Shown here piece by piece: positions 21,865-33,285 of a stretch of DNA of 64,000 bases. The stretch comes from Schizophyllum amplum. Its lineage: Eukaryota > Basidiomycota > Agaricomycetes > Agaricales > Schizophyllaceae. The stretch is from NCBI GenBank assembly GCA_007026445.1, contig VDMD01000043.1:124001-188000 (forward strand), written 5' to 3'. The position numbers were made by a program, and so were the translations under genes. The stretch's first letter is position 1, and each line of letters begins with the position of its first letter. The notes below the pieces were generated by a model. That model saw nothing but the letters and a program-made list of their open reading frames with translations. It was not told the origin of the DNA and did no database searches.

Positions 21865-23181
21865 ATGCGCAGGCTCCCCGCGGAGCTGCTCTCGGAAATC
21901 TTTCTCTATCTCGCAGAGTCGGATCTCCGAGGCTACCAGTCTGCAAAGCAAGGCAAAATGTACGCGGCGCACCTCATCGCCACCACGGTCGCGTGCGTTT
22001 GCGCTTGGTGGCGCGCCGTCGCTCTCGGTACACCGAGGCTCTGGTCTCGCATTACTGTAGTCGAATGGACTCGGCATGTTGACGCGTATGTCGGCGCCTG
22101 CATTGCGCTATCTCGCGAGCGCGAGCTGGATATTAAATGCTCTGCGGCGACCCACCTGCCTGTCGTGCTGGCCCATATACTCCCTCATGCACGACGCTGG
22201 GCGTCGATATCTCTTTGTGGCTCCTTTGACGACTTCTGCGCGATACCGCCTCTATACCATTTTGTGCGACTGGTCTCCGCCGACCTCGTGATTGACTCCG
22301 AGGTCGAGCGCGAGGTCGGCGCCTTCGAGTTCCTCGCCGATGCACCGCTCCTGAGACAGGCTCGTATCCACGCGCCGTCCGTCCAAGCACATCATACGGT
22401 CATTCTTCCTTCGTCCTGGAAGCTGACATTCCTGCAACTTGACCTTGACGACGTGTATCGCGCGCGCCCGCTCCTCGCCATTATCGCCCAATATTCGGCC
22501 ACGCTGGAGACTCTCGCATGCACGTTCGACGATAAAACCTGGGCCGCTCCCTCCGATGAGACACTGGAGCCGATCAGCTTGCCAGCTCTCCGAACCCTCG
22601 AGCTTACCGGCCACTCATTCATTTTTCTCGCCTACCTCACCGCACCCAACACGCGCAGTATCACCGTGGCCGACACGGATATTCAGGACGCCGAACCATA
22701 CACTTGCCTCTTCACATTTCTAACACGCCATTCCGCGTTGGCGCCGCTGCCGAACCTGCACCGCCTTCGCATATCGGAGGAACCCTACCATTCCTTCACG
22801 AAGGACGCCAGCCGCGCGCTCCTGCGATGCCTGGCGCTGACGGAGAGCCTGCAGGAGCTTGCTATCGAGTTCCCTGCCGGTAGCAGCTTGGTGTTAGCAA
22901 ACCCGGACGCTGAGTGGACGCGGACAAGCAAGTTGTGTGTGCTCTGGAAAGGGCTCACGGTGCATGAGGGGAAGCGACCGGTAATTCCGAATTTGCGCTT
23001 GCTCGAGGTGTATATCGGCTCTGAGAAACTCGCAGACCGGGCGCGCAAGGTTCTGAAGAGCCGAATGAGCGATATGATTTGCTCGCGGAACGTGGCGCGC
23101 GTGGTCGAGGGAAGGAAGGTGGTTGTGCTTGAGCTTGTCAAAGTGGACGATGCATTGGAACTGACTCGGGGGATGATATGA
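21865..23181 (+). CDS. F-box protein, remaining 438 aa after transposon insertion
   Basis: The first ATG after the foldback element gives MRRLPAELLSEIFLYLAESD, a typical F-box start, then VACVCAWWRAVALGTPRLWS. The remainder is a single open frame with leucine-rich segments (LTFLQLDLDDVYRA, LPALRTLELTGHSF, LPNLHRLRISEEP). It is not close to the other F-box genes of the window. The original gene probably began at 21094. Because the inner ATG lies just before the F-box, a shortened product could still bind SKP1, but its promoter is now separated by the element. Confidence 0.8.
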   Translation: MRRLPAELLSEIFLYLAESDLRGYQSAKQGKMYAAHLIATTVACVCAWWRAVALGTPRLWSRITVVEWTRHVDAYVGACIALSRERELDIKCSAATHLPVVLAHILPHARRWASISLCGSFDDFCAIPPLYHFVRLVSADLVIDSEVEREVGAFEFLADAPLLRQARIHAPSVQAHHTVILPSSWKLTFLQLDLDDVYRARPLLAIIAQYSATLETLACTFDDKTWAAPSDETLEPISLPALRTLELTGHSFIFLAYLTAPNTRSITVADTDIQDAEPYTCLFTFLTRHSALAPLPNLHRLRISEEPYHSFTKDASRALLRCLALTESLQELAIEFPAGSSLVLANPDAEWTRTSKLCVLWKGLTVHEGKRPVIPNLRLLEVYIGSEKLADRARKVLKSRMSDMICSRNVARVVEGRKVVVLELVKVDDALELTRGMI

Positions 23182-24110
23182 GGGGGCAAATGAGATCAGA
23201 GGGGAGCCATTTGTTTCGCGACTCGTAGTCTACATCGTATCAATACACTACATAGTAACATAATATCCGCCCCTGCAAATGAGGCGAGCTCGCTTCAGAG
23301 TCCGTCCGCCGCAGACACGAGTAAGTACTGTACGCGACTCCTCACCGGTGGAGATTGGACAAACGCGAATAAAGAGCGGTCTTTCAAAAGGATCAAGTTA
23401 CACTTCCATCTGTTGAGAGTCGCAAAGGAGAGCCGACGTGAATGCGGATGCCAAGGACAAACCGAGCCCATTGTTTGGTCCCCTTTGGTTGAGCTACCCA
23501 ATTCGGTCAGGTCTTTGTTCTCTCTTCCCTCCATGATGTTGCACCTTGGGTTCGCTCCTCCCTGCCGCTTTCATTTACAAGACCTCTAGATTGATAGTGT
23601 ACGACCTACGCATTTCTGGAGACGTCGCAGCCTCTCCTCAATATGCCGCAGCCTCCTCGAACCCGCAAAACGAGCGTTCGATCTCGTCCCCAAAAACCCC
23701 GACACGCATGCGCAAAATGTGACGATAATTTATGGCTGGGCTACGCTACGCCTTTACAGCGCGCGCGAACCACAAGCTTGCATCTGTGATCGGCGTATCG
23801 TGCAGGGCGCTGGGTTGAGTTCATGATCGACGAGGTGCGTTAAGCGCTTCATCGCGCTTACCTTAATCCTCAGCAATCTCCAATACCCTGACGAGTTTCC
23901 TTGCAACGTCCCCTCCGCCAACACCAGCACGCGTCCCCTTCAAGTGGACATCATGCTTCCAGCACAAGTCGGCGGACTCATGAGAGAGCACGGGGCGACT
24001 CGTATACATGCCTTAATCAGAGCACGAAGCTCGTCACGCCTGCGGGCACGGTGCATACGTGCGTCCTCATCTCCTCCCTTCTCTTCCTTTCTAATCAATT
24101 TGGGCAGCCT
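23182..24110. other. Intergenic region
   Basis: About 930 bases with no family match. Short frames exist but none has a convincing start, splice pattern or motif. Confidence 0.5.
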
Positions 24111-24345
24111 TCACAATTCATGCAGCCTCGCGTCGCCTCAGACGAGGCCGTGACAGCTCTGGCCTTCGCCTCTCGATCGTGCGGACATTGGTCCTCAAGA
24201 CCCTCCTCCTCCACGTGCGTCTCCAGACTGTTCACTCGTCTTAAATACTAACAGCGATATGCAGGTCGTCGTCCTCGATGGGGTCAAGAACATCACGGCT
24301 AAGGGCGTCAAAAGCGCCACATCTCGGAACGACGGGGCCGATGAT
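24110..24345 (+). pseudogene. Possible LRR-type gene fragment
   Basis: The frame reads QPRVASDEAVTALAFASRS. After a one-base shift it reads VRTLVLKTLLLHV, and after a possible intron (acceptor ATATGCAG at 24264) VVVLDGVKNITAKGVKSAT. The LxxL...ITxKGVxxL pattern is typical of AMN1/Rad7-type leucine-rich repeats. It is broken and runs into the HTH-4M relic that follows. Low confidence. Confidence 0.25.
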
Positions 24346-25110
24346 TCTGATTTTGCCAGGCGTTTGTTGTCGCGCTCGACCACGAGCTCTCCCTGCGGGC
24401 GGCGCTGCTGGTGGACGCTGGCCTCGCGCGCACGCGGGACGTGGCGAAACTTCGAGGGTGGGCGGCGGAGGGCCTGCGCGCGATACTGGAGCAGGCGCAG
24501 CTGTCCGTGATCGAACGCTGACTGCTCGCGCACAGTGTCCGGGACGGTGCTGTGCAGATGGGTCTATTCAGAAGAGTGAGAGGAAGGTGCGCTTCGTATA
24601 CCTTTCATCCTTCCATCATCGCGTCGCCTACCATCCAGTTCGCGATTTTTTATTTTTTGTTTTGTTTTTTGTGCATGCATCGGATATCTTTTGGGCATGC
24701 AGCAAATATCTTTTGGGCATGTAGCAGATATCTTTTGGGCATAGAATACTTACCCGAATATCCTTTCTTCGCCCTTGCGCTCGATTCCCTCGTTATTCAA
24801 GATCTGCCCGCTGACCCTCTCAGTAGACCTCCCCGCTGACCCTCTCCATAGACCGCCCTCGACTCGCGCGAACGCAGTTCTTCGCGTCGCTCGCGTACGA
24901 CCTGTTCGGGCTGCTCTCGCCCACGACCTGTCCGGGCTGCTCTCCACACACGACCGAAAAACTCGCTTCGCTCGCGCACGACCGAGTTCTTCGCGTCGCG
25001 CGAGACCGAGTTCCTTGCGTCGCTCGCGCGCGACCTCTCCGGTACACTTACCGCATTCGAGGCCGCGGGTCTGGGCACGTTCGGCGCGCTCGCGGTGTTA
25101 GAGGGCGGAT
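24330..25110 (+). pseudogene. Relic of HTH-4M modules 3 and 4
   Basis: Module 3 is readable as DDSDF, a one-base frameshift, then VVALDHELSLRAALLVDAGL and KLRGWAAEGLRAILEQ, then a stop where the intact gene has RWVLVRG. Module 4 appears at 24990-25105 as FLASLARDLSGTLTAFEAAG followed by LGTFGALAVLEGG, very close to the intact gene at 58.3-61 kb, preceded by degenerate partial copies of its own start. It converges on the BTB gene at 25.6 kb just as the intact gene converges on the BTB copy at 57.9 kb. Confidence 0.75.
24685..24747. repeat. 21-bp tandem repeat
   Basis: Three copies of about 21 bp around ATATCTTTTGGGCATGTAGC inside the HTH-4M relic, in a place equivalent to an intron. Confidence 0.7.
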
Positions 25111-25570
25111 GGGGCGCAGCGCGCGCGTGTCGGGGAGTGGGAGTGGGCAAACGGTGGTTGCGGAGCGGCTGGGCTTGCGGTGTTCGGGGGTGGGGAGGAC
25201 GCGGGAGGGAGGGAGATGGGATGGTGTGAGAGGGAGGGAGCAGGGATGGTGTGAGAGGGGGATTGGGGCTAGGACGAGCTTTCTTGGCGCGCGCGAGATA
25301 TTGGGTCGCGCTTGAAGTGGTGGTTATGGCTGTTTCCTGAAGCTTGAGAGATTATATAATCTTGAGCGCGGCTGGACCGCGTGGTGGTGGATAATGTGTG
25401 CTTGCGCGCCGCTGTACTTGTACAATATAGCAATCCCATTGTTCGTATTTTACACTTCAATTACTTGCTGTGGTTCCTGATGTTCAGGGTGACCTGGCAG
25501 TGATAAAGAATCGGTTCTTGATCGAGGATATGCACGCAGACTCTGACTACGAGGTGACCATGAGGGTATT

Positions 25571-26526
25571 CTATTTCGTCAAGTACGTCGTGAAGAGCGG
25601 GAGCGCCACAAGAGCTGCCGACAGGTCGTTCTTCCACGACTGAACGGTACGACAACAATAGTAGCAGGTAGTGGTAGCCTTAAGAAAGTTTTCAAAAACC
25701 GCGTCCAAGGTGGATGCATTGATGCGCTCCTTAAGTATGTTGATTTGAAGGGCATTAGCATACGAGACAAACGTCGCAGATCCACCAATGCCGCACCCGC
25801 CGTGGGGTGGGAAGGTCGTCGCCTCGACCTTATCGATGATATTGCGATATTCGTCGTCATAGAGAGTCTATAAGGACCGAGATGGGATCAGCATTATCAA
25901 CAAGATCCTTGGCGTATGGCCATACCCATGCGATATAGTGTGCGGGTGGCAGCAGGGCATGCACTCGATTGTATGGCAAGTCGAGAGAGAACGGCGCGGC
26001 GAGGTCTAATATGTCGTCGTGGCTGTGCTTGGCTGCGTACGCCATTACCTCCGCGGGATGCGCTTGATGCTGTACACTGCGTGGCCGATCAGAGGCAACG
26101 TCTACACACGAACATTGCTCACTCACCGCATATGGAAGCGACAGGCGACCATAGCGCAGTATACTTGATACTTCTCCGCCGCTTCGGCGAGGCGCGCGAG
26201 TATGTCGAACGCGACGTCCTCAAGCCGGACGTGCTGGTCACGGTAAACGAATGCGAAGAGGAGGTGGAGTGTCTCTTCGTCCTCCTCCAGCGTGATCGTC
26301 TCGTTGGAAGCCAGCGTGGCTCTCGAGGGCGGGAAGGCATCCGCCTCGCGTTCGAGCTTGACGCGATCAATGAAGAAGACGACGTTATCGGATGAGACGA
26401 AGGGGACGACACCGGGCGCGGACGCGTCCGAAACTGCAAGGCAGCGGCGTCAGTAGATCGTATCGTGGAGGCAGCTATGCAAGACGTACATCGCGGAGAC
26501 GTGCGAGGTTGCGCACCTGTGGCCAT
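25571..26526 (-). CDS. BTB/POZ protein, short CxxC subfamily, 263 aa
   Basis: Exons 26526-26490, 26433-26127, 26076-25926 and 25867-25571; phases 1, 2, 0, all in frame. Exon 1 is MATGAQPRTSPR. BTB part: VVPFVSSDNVVFFIDRVKL, TLHLLFAFVYRDQHVRLED and LARLAEAAEKYQVYCAMVAC. Exon 3: QAHPAEVMAYAAKHSHDDIL and APFSLDLPYNRVHALLP. Exon 4: TLYDDEYRNIID, CGIGGSATFVSYANALQ and CYYCCRTVQSWKNDL, ending TTYLTK. Intact. Its near copy at 56.9 kb carries a nonsense codon, so this may be the surviving member of the pair. Part of an inverted duplication with 56.6-58.6 kb. Confidence 0.87.
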
Positions 26527-26742
26527 GATGGTAGGTGCGAAGAAGGGCGGTGATGCAAGGCGCCTATTGAGGAGGGGGATAGCGCGGCCGACGGCCTCGT
26601 GTGCTCGGCGTGCGTACTCGGTGATTCTCAGTTCATCAATGCGGCGTACGCGTCCAGGAGCATGCGAAGAGCATCGATGCAGGTCATCAAAGAAGAGAAA
26701 ATATGTCGCATCAGCACAGGAGTCCTACTTCGACAACATACG

Positions 26743-27719
26743 CTACTTCTTCAAATACGTCGTGAAAAGCGGGAGGCTTTCAAGAGCAACCCGCGTCCTC
26801 CACAGAGACACTGCTTCGCGACAGGAGCGACACGTATCTGTGGTCGCCACAGCGTCTTCGAGTACCATCGCCATGTCGGAAAATGCAGAGTCGGTGCCAT
26901 TACCAAGTCTCTGGATGAAGAGAGCAGTGAAGGATGCGTCGGAGCTGCTGCTGGTGTAGTGATTTGGGCATGTTGTTGCTATCCCATTGACGACGTTGCG
27001 ATATGCATCATGATACTTGGCCTGGTGATTTAAACATAAATGATATCAGCACCGTCGGCAGAACACGGCGCGCGAGCATACGTACCCAGGCAAGGAAGTA
27101 CGCAGACGGCAAGACGGCATGGACGTGATCAAAGGGCAGTTCGCGCGAAAATGGCGCGGCGAGGTTCAGAATATCATCGTGCCCATGTTTGGCTGCATAC
27201 GCCATCACCTCCGCGGGGTGCGCTTTGTGCTGTGCTCTGGGTACGATGTGGTCAGCTGTTCTCCTCGACATGTAGACATCGACATGCACGCACCGCATAT
27301 TGAAGCGACAGGCAATCACGGCAGAGTAGACTTGATACTCCGCCGCAGCGTCCGCGAGGCGCGCGAGCAAAGATATCTCGACGTCCTCCAGCTGACACGC
27401 GTCCTTGTCGCGATAGACGAAAGCGAAGAGGAGGTCTAGCGTATCTGAATGCTCTGGCAGGGACTTGATCGAGAAGATGCTGCCGCTCGGAGGAGGGAAG
27501 GCCTTGGCTTCCGTGTACAGCTTGGCGCTATCGAGGTAGTAGACGGTGTAGTTCGATGAGTGGAATGCGACGGCGCCGGGCGCGTCCTCGTCCCAGACTG
27601 CAAGACGGGAGAGTCAGCGGATGTGCAGCGATAGCTATGCAAGACGTACATCGCTTGGAGGTGTCGGGGTTGGGGCTAGGAGTTCTGGACGGGAAGTCGG
27701 GGCTAGGAGTTCTGGACAT
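26743..27719 (-). CDS. BTB/POZ protein, short CxxC subfamily, 267 aa
   Basis: Exons 27719-27650, 27597-27294, 27236-27086 and 27021-26743; phases 1, 2, 0. Exon 1 contains a duplicated SRTPSP motif. BTB part: VAFHSSNYTVYYLDSAKLY, TLDLLFAFVYRDKDACQLED and LARLADAAAEYQVYSAVIAC. Exon 3: AHPAEVMAYAAKHGHDDILN and APFSRELPFDHVHAVLP. Exon 4 has YHDAYRNVVNG and CRSCREAVSLWRTRVALE. Intact. It is divergent from the F-box gene at 30.6 kb and tandem with the BTB gene downstream. Confidence 0.86.
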
Positions 27720-27995
27720 GGTGGTAGGTAGAAACGAGCAGGGCGCTCGATAGCGGGAGATAGGACGGTCGACTGCCTCGTGTGAACAGCTATACAGACT
27801 AATATACGGCGGCGTTTAGGCGTGCCACCACGTATCCATCACCGAGTTCTCAACAAGGAGTATCACTGGCGCACTGGTGGCCAGATCAGCAGACCATAGA
27901 GAGATCGAAATTCGCATGAGCGCAAAGACATTGATCCTCAACAAATGCAGTCGAACAACTCCTCTTGCGGAGCTGGGCATGTCGATGAGAGTTCG

Positions 27996-28075
27996 GAGAG
28001 CGCCGGCTAACAGACTGTGACAGATAGTCACTGTCACCTGACATGACAGAAATGAGCGTCACCTGACCAGTGCGT
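27996..28075 (-). repeat. Conserved spacer block between F-box and BTB genes
   Basis: Read on the minus strand this contains TGTCAGGTGACAGTGAC, a nearby CTGTCACAG and a CTCTCCGAACTC end. The same block, with GTCAGGTGAC, then TGTCACGCCTGCCGG and a CTCCGAACTCCC-like end, is at 51617-51702 and 56262-56378 (plus strand). Each copy sits about 300-400 bp upstream of the first BTB start of its cassette. It may be regulatory or may mark the duplication only. Confidence 0.65.
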
Positions 28076-28319
28076 TGATTTTCCGATTCGCGCTTGCCAA
28101 TGCTACTTATCACTTGTTCCTACCATGATGTTCTGTGGACACCAACCCGCTTCACGGCGAGACGAATACCAAGCTAACCTTTCGACCATCTCTGCGTTGT
28201 CCGCCGATGGATTGCATACTCTCGATGAACTCCTTTTCGGCCTTTTCAACGGCGGGAGTGCGCTGCTTGGCGGAACGCCGAACCCGGTGCACCTCGACCG
28301 CTCATCGCCATCTACTGAC

Positions 28320-29330
28320 TGCCGCGCTTGCTGACCTCACTGTCTCACGCTCTTGCCGTCCTTCGCAGAACTCGCTCGTGTGCTCGCCATCCTGCGAAAG
28401 TCTCGACCACTGTCCTACAAGAATCACCCTCTTCGTTGTCCTTCGAAGCTTACGACTGCTCGTCGTCTCTCGGGAGAAGGACTCTCTCGTCGATCTTTGA
28501 TTTCCAATGACCTCGCTCGATCTTCGTTCTCCGCTTTCTCGCTCGACCGCTGTTTTATGATTATCTCGCTTGCGTTCGTCCTCTACAGATTTCGCTCGTC
28601 GTCCTTCGAAGCCCTCCATCGGAAGATCTTCGTCGCGCACTCTCCTGAAGTCTAACCGCTCGTTGGTCTCCAAGCTTCTCTCCCTTGTCGTCCAGTAGGC
28701 GAAGATGTCGACTGGTGTCCTTCAGTTCTGAATTTCACTCGATCACCTCGCTCGCTGGCCTATGAGCGAAGATTTCGATTGCTCGCTCGCCATCTTCATT
28801 CAACCACTCCTCGTCCTGCGTAGATCTCTACTCTTCGCCGTGAATTCTCGCTCTACATCTTTCGGATATCGGGCGTTGACCTCAAGGAATTCGCTCACTT
28901 GTCTTACTCCGATTACACTCGGTTTCATCCTTCGCAGGCCTACCTCGTCGTCCATTCACGCTGATATGATTGTATGCTCCGGCCTGAGCCTCTCGCGCAC
29001 AGCGTCCTTCCTCCAACGAACATCATGTTGTACTCTTCAACGAGACGAGCCCGCAGCATGGAGACACGCAAGTCTTCTCTGCTCCTTTGGCTACTCTCTT
29101 TTGTTTCGACAAACTCCATCATGTCCTCTTCACAAACACTAAGTAGTACGGTAGCGTCCTCCGATGCGACGCCGCTGAGCTCCACCTTGTCTTTCACCTT
29201 TGTCCTCTTTCGAGCGCCTTGCTGTTATTCTCGACGAACTCCACCTCTGCATCTTCAATGCACGACACGCCAGCCTCTTCGACGACCTCCACGTGGCCCT
29301 CTTCCGAACTCCGCGAGTCACGAGACCCTG
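28320..29330. repeat. Degenerate TCGCTCG/TCCTTCGAAG repeat tract
   Basis: About 1 kb of loosely spaced copies of TCGCTCGTCGTCCTTCGAAG-like strings. Similar tracts are at 51164-51345 and in the opposite sense at 48300-48760, all beside F-box/BTB cassettes. A frame at 28125-28334 (MMFCGHQPASRRDEYQANLS...) leads in but has no family match. I find no credible gene in 27.8-29.9 kb. Confidence 0.5.
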
Positions 29331-29988
29331 GGAACTGACGCGACACCTGACTCACACGTTATCTCAATTGACCTTCGCATGTTCACATTGACGACCATAC
29401 CGTCGGCGTCCCACGTTCTTCTATAACTCGCGAAAGGCCGTCGCACGGCAGGGCCCGCTACCATTGGTCAACTTGCGCAGTACTACTACTGGCGCCGTCG
29501 AACTGGCTGATCATGGGCATTTCCGACTTTCCGTGCGAAAGAGAACGATGGAGTTGTTACTGTATGTATACTTGTTTGGCTGTGGGCCACGCTCTAAGTA
29601 CAATGTGCTATGGCGCCAGTATGACAGATGAATGGTATGGCAACTTTTGGTCAAAGAAGAAACGGAATAGGCTATGTAGAACATCGGGAGGTAATCGTAA
29701 GGTACAAGAGGGCGAACAGGGTTGCTACAAAGAGCATTAGGAGAAAGTCAACTCAACAATGGCAAAAGGTATGAGAGGCGTATGTGAAAGAGACGATGCA
29801 CACCAAAACCCTTCGCTCCATGGCCTGACGACGCTTCTTCGGGGACGAAAGTCCCGCAAACGACGCGGAGACGGACATGGCCCGATTCTGGGCGACTCTT
29901 CCTCTGATGACCGAGGGAGGATGATAAGACGGACGACGAATGGTAAGGGGCGGTTGAAACGTCCGGCGACGGCATTGGGACGTTGAAG

Positions 29989-30351
29989 CTATGCGCTGCG
30001 AAATAGTGAGATTAGGAGATAGAGGCAGGTGTTAAACATACAGGGCTCTTGCCACGATCTCTCGCACAAGCAATTGAGCGCAATGAGCCAATCTCGGCCA
30101 AGAACGACGGAAGAATTGGCATCGTCGCAGAGGGACACCGCGAGGTCACAGAAGAACAGTCCATGGGGGAGCGTGCAGTCAATGTGGACGTTCGCCGTCA
30201 GAAGAGTGGCATGACGAGATATATCGGTTCGCCCGTCAAGTAGTCGAGCGGGACGACGGTCATGTCTTTTAAGGACAGTACGACGGCGTCGCAAAGGTGC
30301 CAGACACCAGAACAACGAGCATGTTCCGTGAGTGATGCGAATACGGAACAA
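29989..30351 (-). other. Open frame with a protease-like VVLGRDWL motif
   Basis: The frame ends with VHIDCTLPHGLFFCDLAVSL, then SSVVLGRDWLIALN. An LGxDWL string after a hydrophobic strand is typical of retropepsin-like segments in basidiomycete repeat proteins, but the catalytic DTG/DSG is not visible. Upstream the frame is open without a clear start (…MTVVPLDYLTGEP in another frame). It is probably a gene fragment. Confidence 0.25.
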
Positions 30352-30554
30352 GATCTTGCACGGGCTGGGTAGGCGAGTACAGTGTTAGAAGAGATGGTGA
30401 ACAGAAAAGAAGAGCGGCAGAGCGTGTGCGAGCGGCGATGCACACGTGGCAAGAATCATGTGACAAACACGTGATTTTACCAAAATGTGTGATCGAGAGC
30501 CAAGGCGCTTTCGAGTTTCCACCCTAAGACCCACTACCATAAATGGTAGCGGGA

Positions 30555-32393
30555 ATGACTGGAATTCTCTCGTCCATGGCCGAAATTCTCTCTGCCATGG
30601 CGGCGACGATCTTGAATATAAGCGAAGATCGCCCTGAAGATGAAGTGTGTATAGACTTCGTCTTTGAGTCATCGATCTGACGCGAAGCGCCTTTCCCAGA
30701 TGGACGGTCTCGAGCGCTCGTCTTTACAGGTGACTTCAGCGGTAAATACATCCAGAGCATCGCGAAACTTACTCGGAACCAGCACCGCGCGCTGATTGAC
30801 ATGTTACCCAGCGAGCTGCTGGGCCACATCTTCGAATTCGTCCTTCCCTACACGGCCGACTTCGTGCCTACGTGGCCGATGTTTACCAGGTTGCATCAGC
30901 AATTGGTCGATATCATGTACGTCTGCAGGCATTGGCGCGACGTCGCGCGTGGCTCTCCGTCCCTCTGGTCTGTCGTCGATGTATGCAAGGTGACTGATGG
31001 CCCCGGCGGCACTCCTCCGAGTCTCGGGGACGTCGGTGAAGAGTTCCTCCGGCGCTCAGGGAGCGTTCCGCTCACGGTGTTCTACATCTCTCGTATGGAG
31101 GAAACCATATTCACCTCCGCCTTCCACGATTTGGAGCGTATCATCCGTAGCCACGGTGATCGCGTCGCGCACCTGCATGCCTGCATACCGGACTCGCGGA
31201 TGTTATCTCCGATGTTGTCTTGGCCGGAACCCTCCCTACGTAGCCTAACGCTCTGCATGGTCTACGAGGGCGGCGACGAGGGCGAAACTAGTAGCGACCC
31301 GCTCTTCGCCGGAGAAGCGCCGCTCCTGCGTAAGCTGGCCGTCTCGAACCACCTGCCATCCCGAATCCAGAGATCTGTCGCCGACCTCACGCACATCACC
31401 TTGCAGCATATTCCTCAAATCTCGCTCGGCGATGGTCTTCTCGATATGCTCGAGCGCAATCATCGTCTGGAATACCTCCTGATCGCCGAGCCTGTAGTCC
31501 GTCCAGAGACACCATGGCTTACGCCCACCGCCGAATCTACGCGCAGCATATCGCTCCCCAGCCTGCGCCAGCTGTACTTTAACGGAATCCCGATGGGCGA
31601 CTCGTGGCTTCTTCATATCCTCTCATCCCTGAGAGTACCCGAGTCCTGCGACTTCCGGGCCAAGCCGAGGCGTGACGAGCAGCTCGTCGAACAACAAGGG
31701 CTATCTCATCTGTCCTTCCTTCCCCCACCAGCTCAATTCCACCCCCTTCTGCGCATCGATTGCGTCCAGGTCACCATTACCACCTCCCAAGCGCGTCGTG
31801 GATTCGCTATCCATTCGGGCAGCCTCTTCATCACTGCTGACGGAAATGCGACCGGAGTGGACTGGCCCAGCTGGGTGACGGCGAGCGGGGCGCGCGGGCG
31901 CCTCGTTCTCATCGTAGCGTCAGACCTCAGTAAGCGCCCGGCGTTGCTGCCCGAGATTCTGCTCCTTTATCCAGAACTACGGATACTCGAGATCGTCGAC
32001 CGCGGTCACAACACTCCGACGATATCTGATGTCTTGGAGACGTACAAATCGATGTACGGCGCTACGCGGCCTTGGCCTTGCCCCGATATGCGTAGGATCG
32101 ACTGGCACACTACTACGAACTCCTTCGATGCTATTCGTGCGACAACGGAGCATCGCATGCGCGGTGGGACGCCCCTGCAGGAAGTGCTAATTCACTTGGA
32201 GGTCGAAGGCTCGCGGAGGACGGTGCGTAGGATCACGGTTGGCGACGGCGACGGATCTGTCGTGGAGGATGTACCGCGGGAGGATGCGAAGCGTCTATCA
32301 GGGGCGACCATCGTCGGCATGTACTCGGAGGCGGTGACGCCTCGGCTTCCGGATGGCAGGGCCGATTTGGAGGTCGATCCGCTCTGGGCATGA
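30555..32393 (+). CDS. F-box protein with frameshifted N-terminus
   Basis: Exon 1 30555-30644 (MTGILSSMAEILSAMAATIL...) and an acceptor at 30699 match the paralogues. In exon 2 one base is missing near 30742-30755 compared with the gene at 18.5 kb (GCGGTAAATACATCC against GCGGTGAAACACGCTC). Translation from 30555 therefore meets a stop at about 30793. From ATG 30801 the frame is open for 530 residues and keeps the F-box (MLPSELLGHIFEFVLPYTAD...VCRHWRDVARGSPSLWSVVD) and the whole leucine-rich region. So either it starts at 30801 or it is a young pseudogene. Divergent from the BTB gene at 27.7 kb. Confidence 0.75.
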
Positions 32394-33104
32394 GCTGAAT
32401 AAAACACGCGCTGGTGTTGAATATGTGAGTCGTACATCGCGCAAGCGACAGCCAGTCTGAATACCCAGGAACTTACAGGACCGTGACGATGATGTATTTC
32501 GAAGGGTGCGAGTTACGCAGCCAAGAGACTTAAGCGCTCGGCGTCTCCAAAGGCGTGCATGCCCAGGCGTATGTAGGCGATGTCAAACAGAGATGCCTAC
32601 TGTTGCGTGCAAGCTCGCTGGAGTTTGACGAAAGTGCAATATCCCAGGTGGGTACTCTGTCTCATCCCCGTCGGGTTGTTTTCTTTTCTTTCTCTGTGTT
32701 TTTATGAGTGCCATAACTATCTTAATCGTTTAAGACAGCTTGAGCAAGCTCACTTCTTCGACTGACATCGATCCCGCCGATATATGAAGATACGGACTGT
32801 ATCGAATCGCCTCCAAGTCGATCTGGCTTTTTTGCTCTGGCTATCTACTTGAAATCAGTCCTTTCCGACGCCTACAGGTATGGTCAACAGCTTGCTTATC
32901 GCTCATTGCGCCTCCAGAGACTAACCCGAGCTGCTCAATCATCGTCGACGTGCGCTATGCCTTTGAAAACCAAGCCCATACATCGCAAGTTGCAACAGTC
33001 ACTCTCTCGGTCACACAGGTGGTGACCACTGGCGAGCCCATCGGCAACACGGCGGCGGGCTTCTTCACAGTCTCAATGACTCCCTCCCGAGTGCAGCGGA
33101 CTGG
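32394..33104. other. Intergenic region
   Basis: About 700 bases with no recognised gene. Part of it holds T-rich stretches (32690-32720). Confidence 0.45.
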
Positions 33105-33285
33105 CTTAGCACGGGAGAGTCCGCACGCCACTAACGCAACAAGGCGTCGTTTCCGAGTCTCGCTTCTCACAACTGTGGCTGCAGTGAGTCGGCCCGAGAC
33201 TCGAACTACTAGCACCAGAGAAGATGCTCCACCGTATGTTGTTCTAGATCTACTTGATCACCTGGGTAACTAACGTCCAATCCTA
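33105..33285 (-). mobile_element. Possible tRNA-derived SINE
   Basis: On the minus strand a box-B-like string GTAGTTCGAGTCTCGG (33194-33209) lies about 65 bp after TTAGTTACCCAGGTGATC, which loosely resembles box A. The downstream part is GC-rich and non-coding. No second copy is in this window, so it cannot be confirmed here. It is not a folded tRNA gene as far as I can see. A minus-strand frame at 33318-33533 (…KHVALFMSWDAFYVRPGAHV) is unrecognised. Confidence 0.3.

Noticed and set aside
28500..29300. Evenly spaced repeats considered as a CRISPR-like array
   Set aside because: Units are degenerate and spacing irregular, and the host is a eukaryote.
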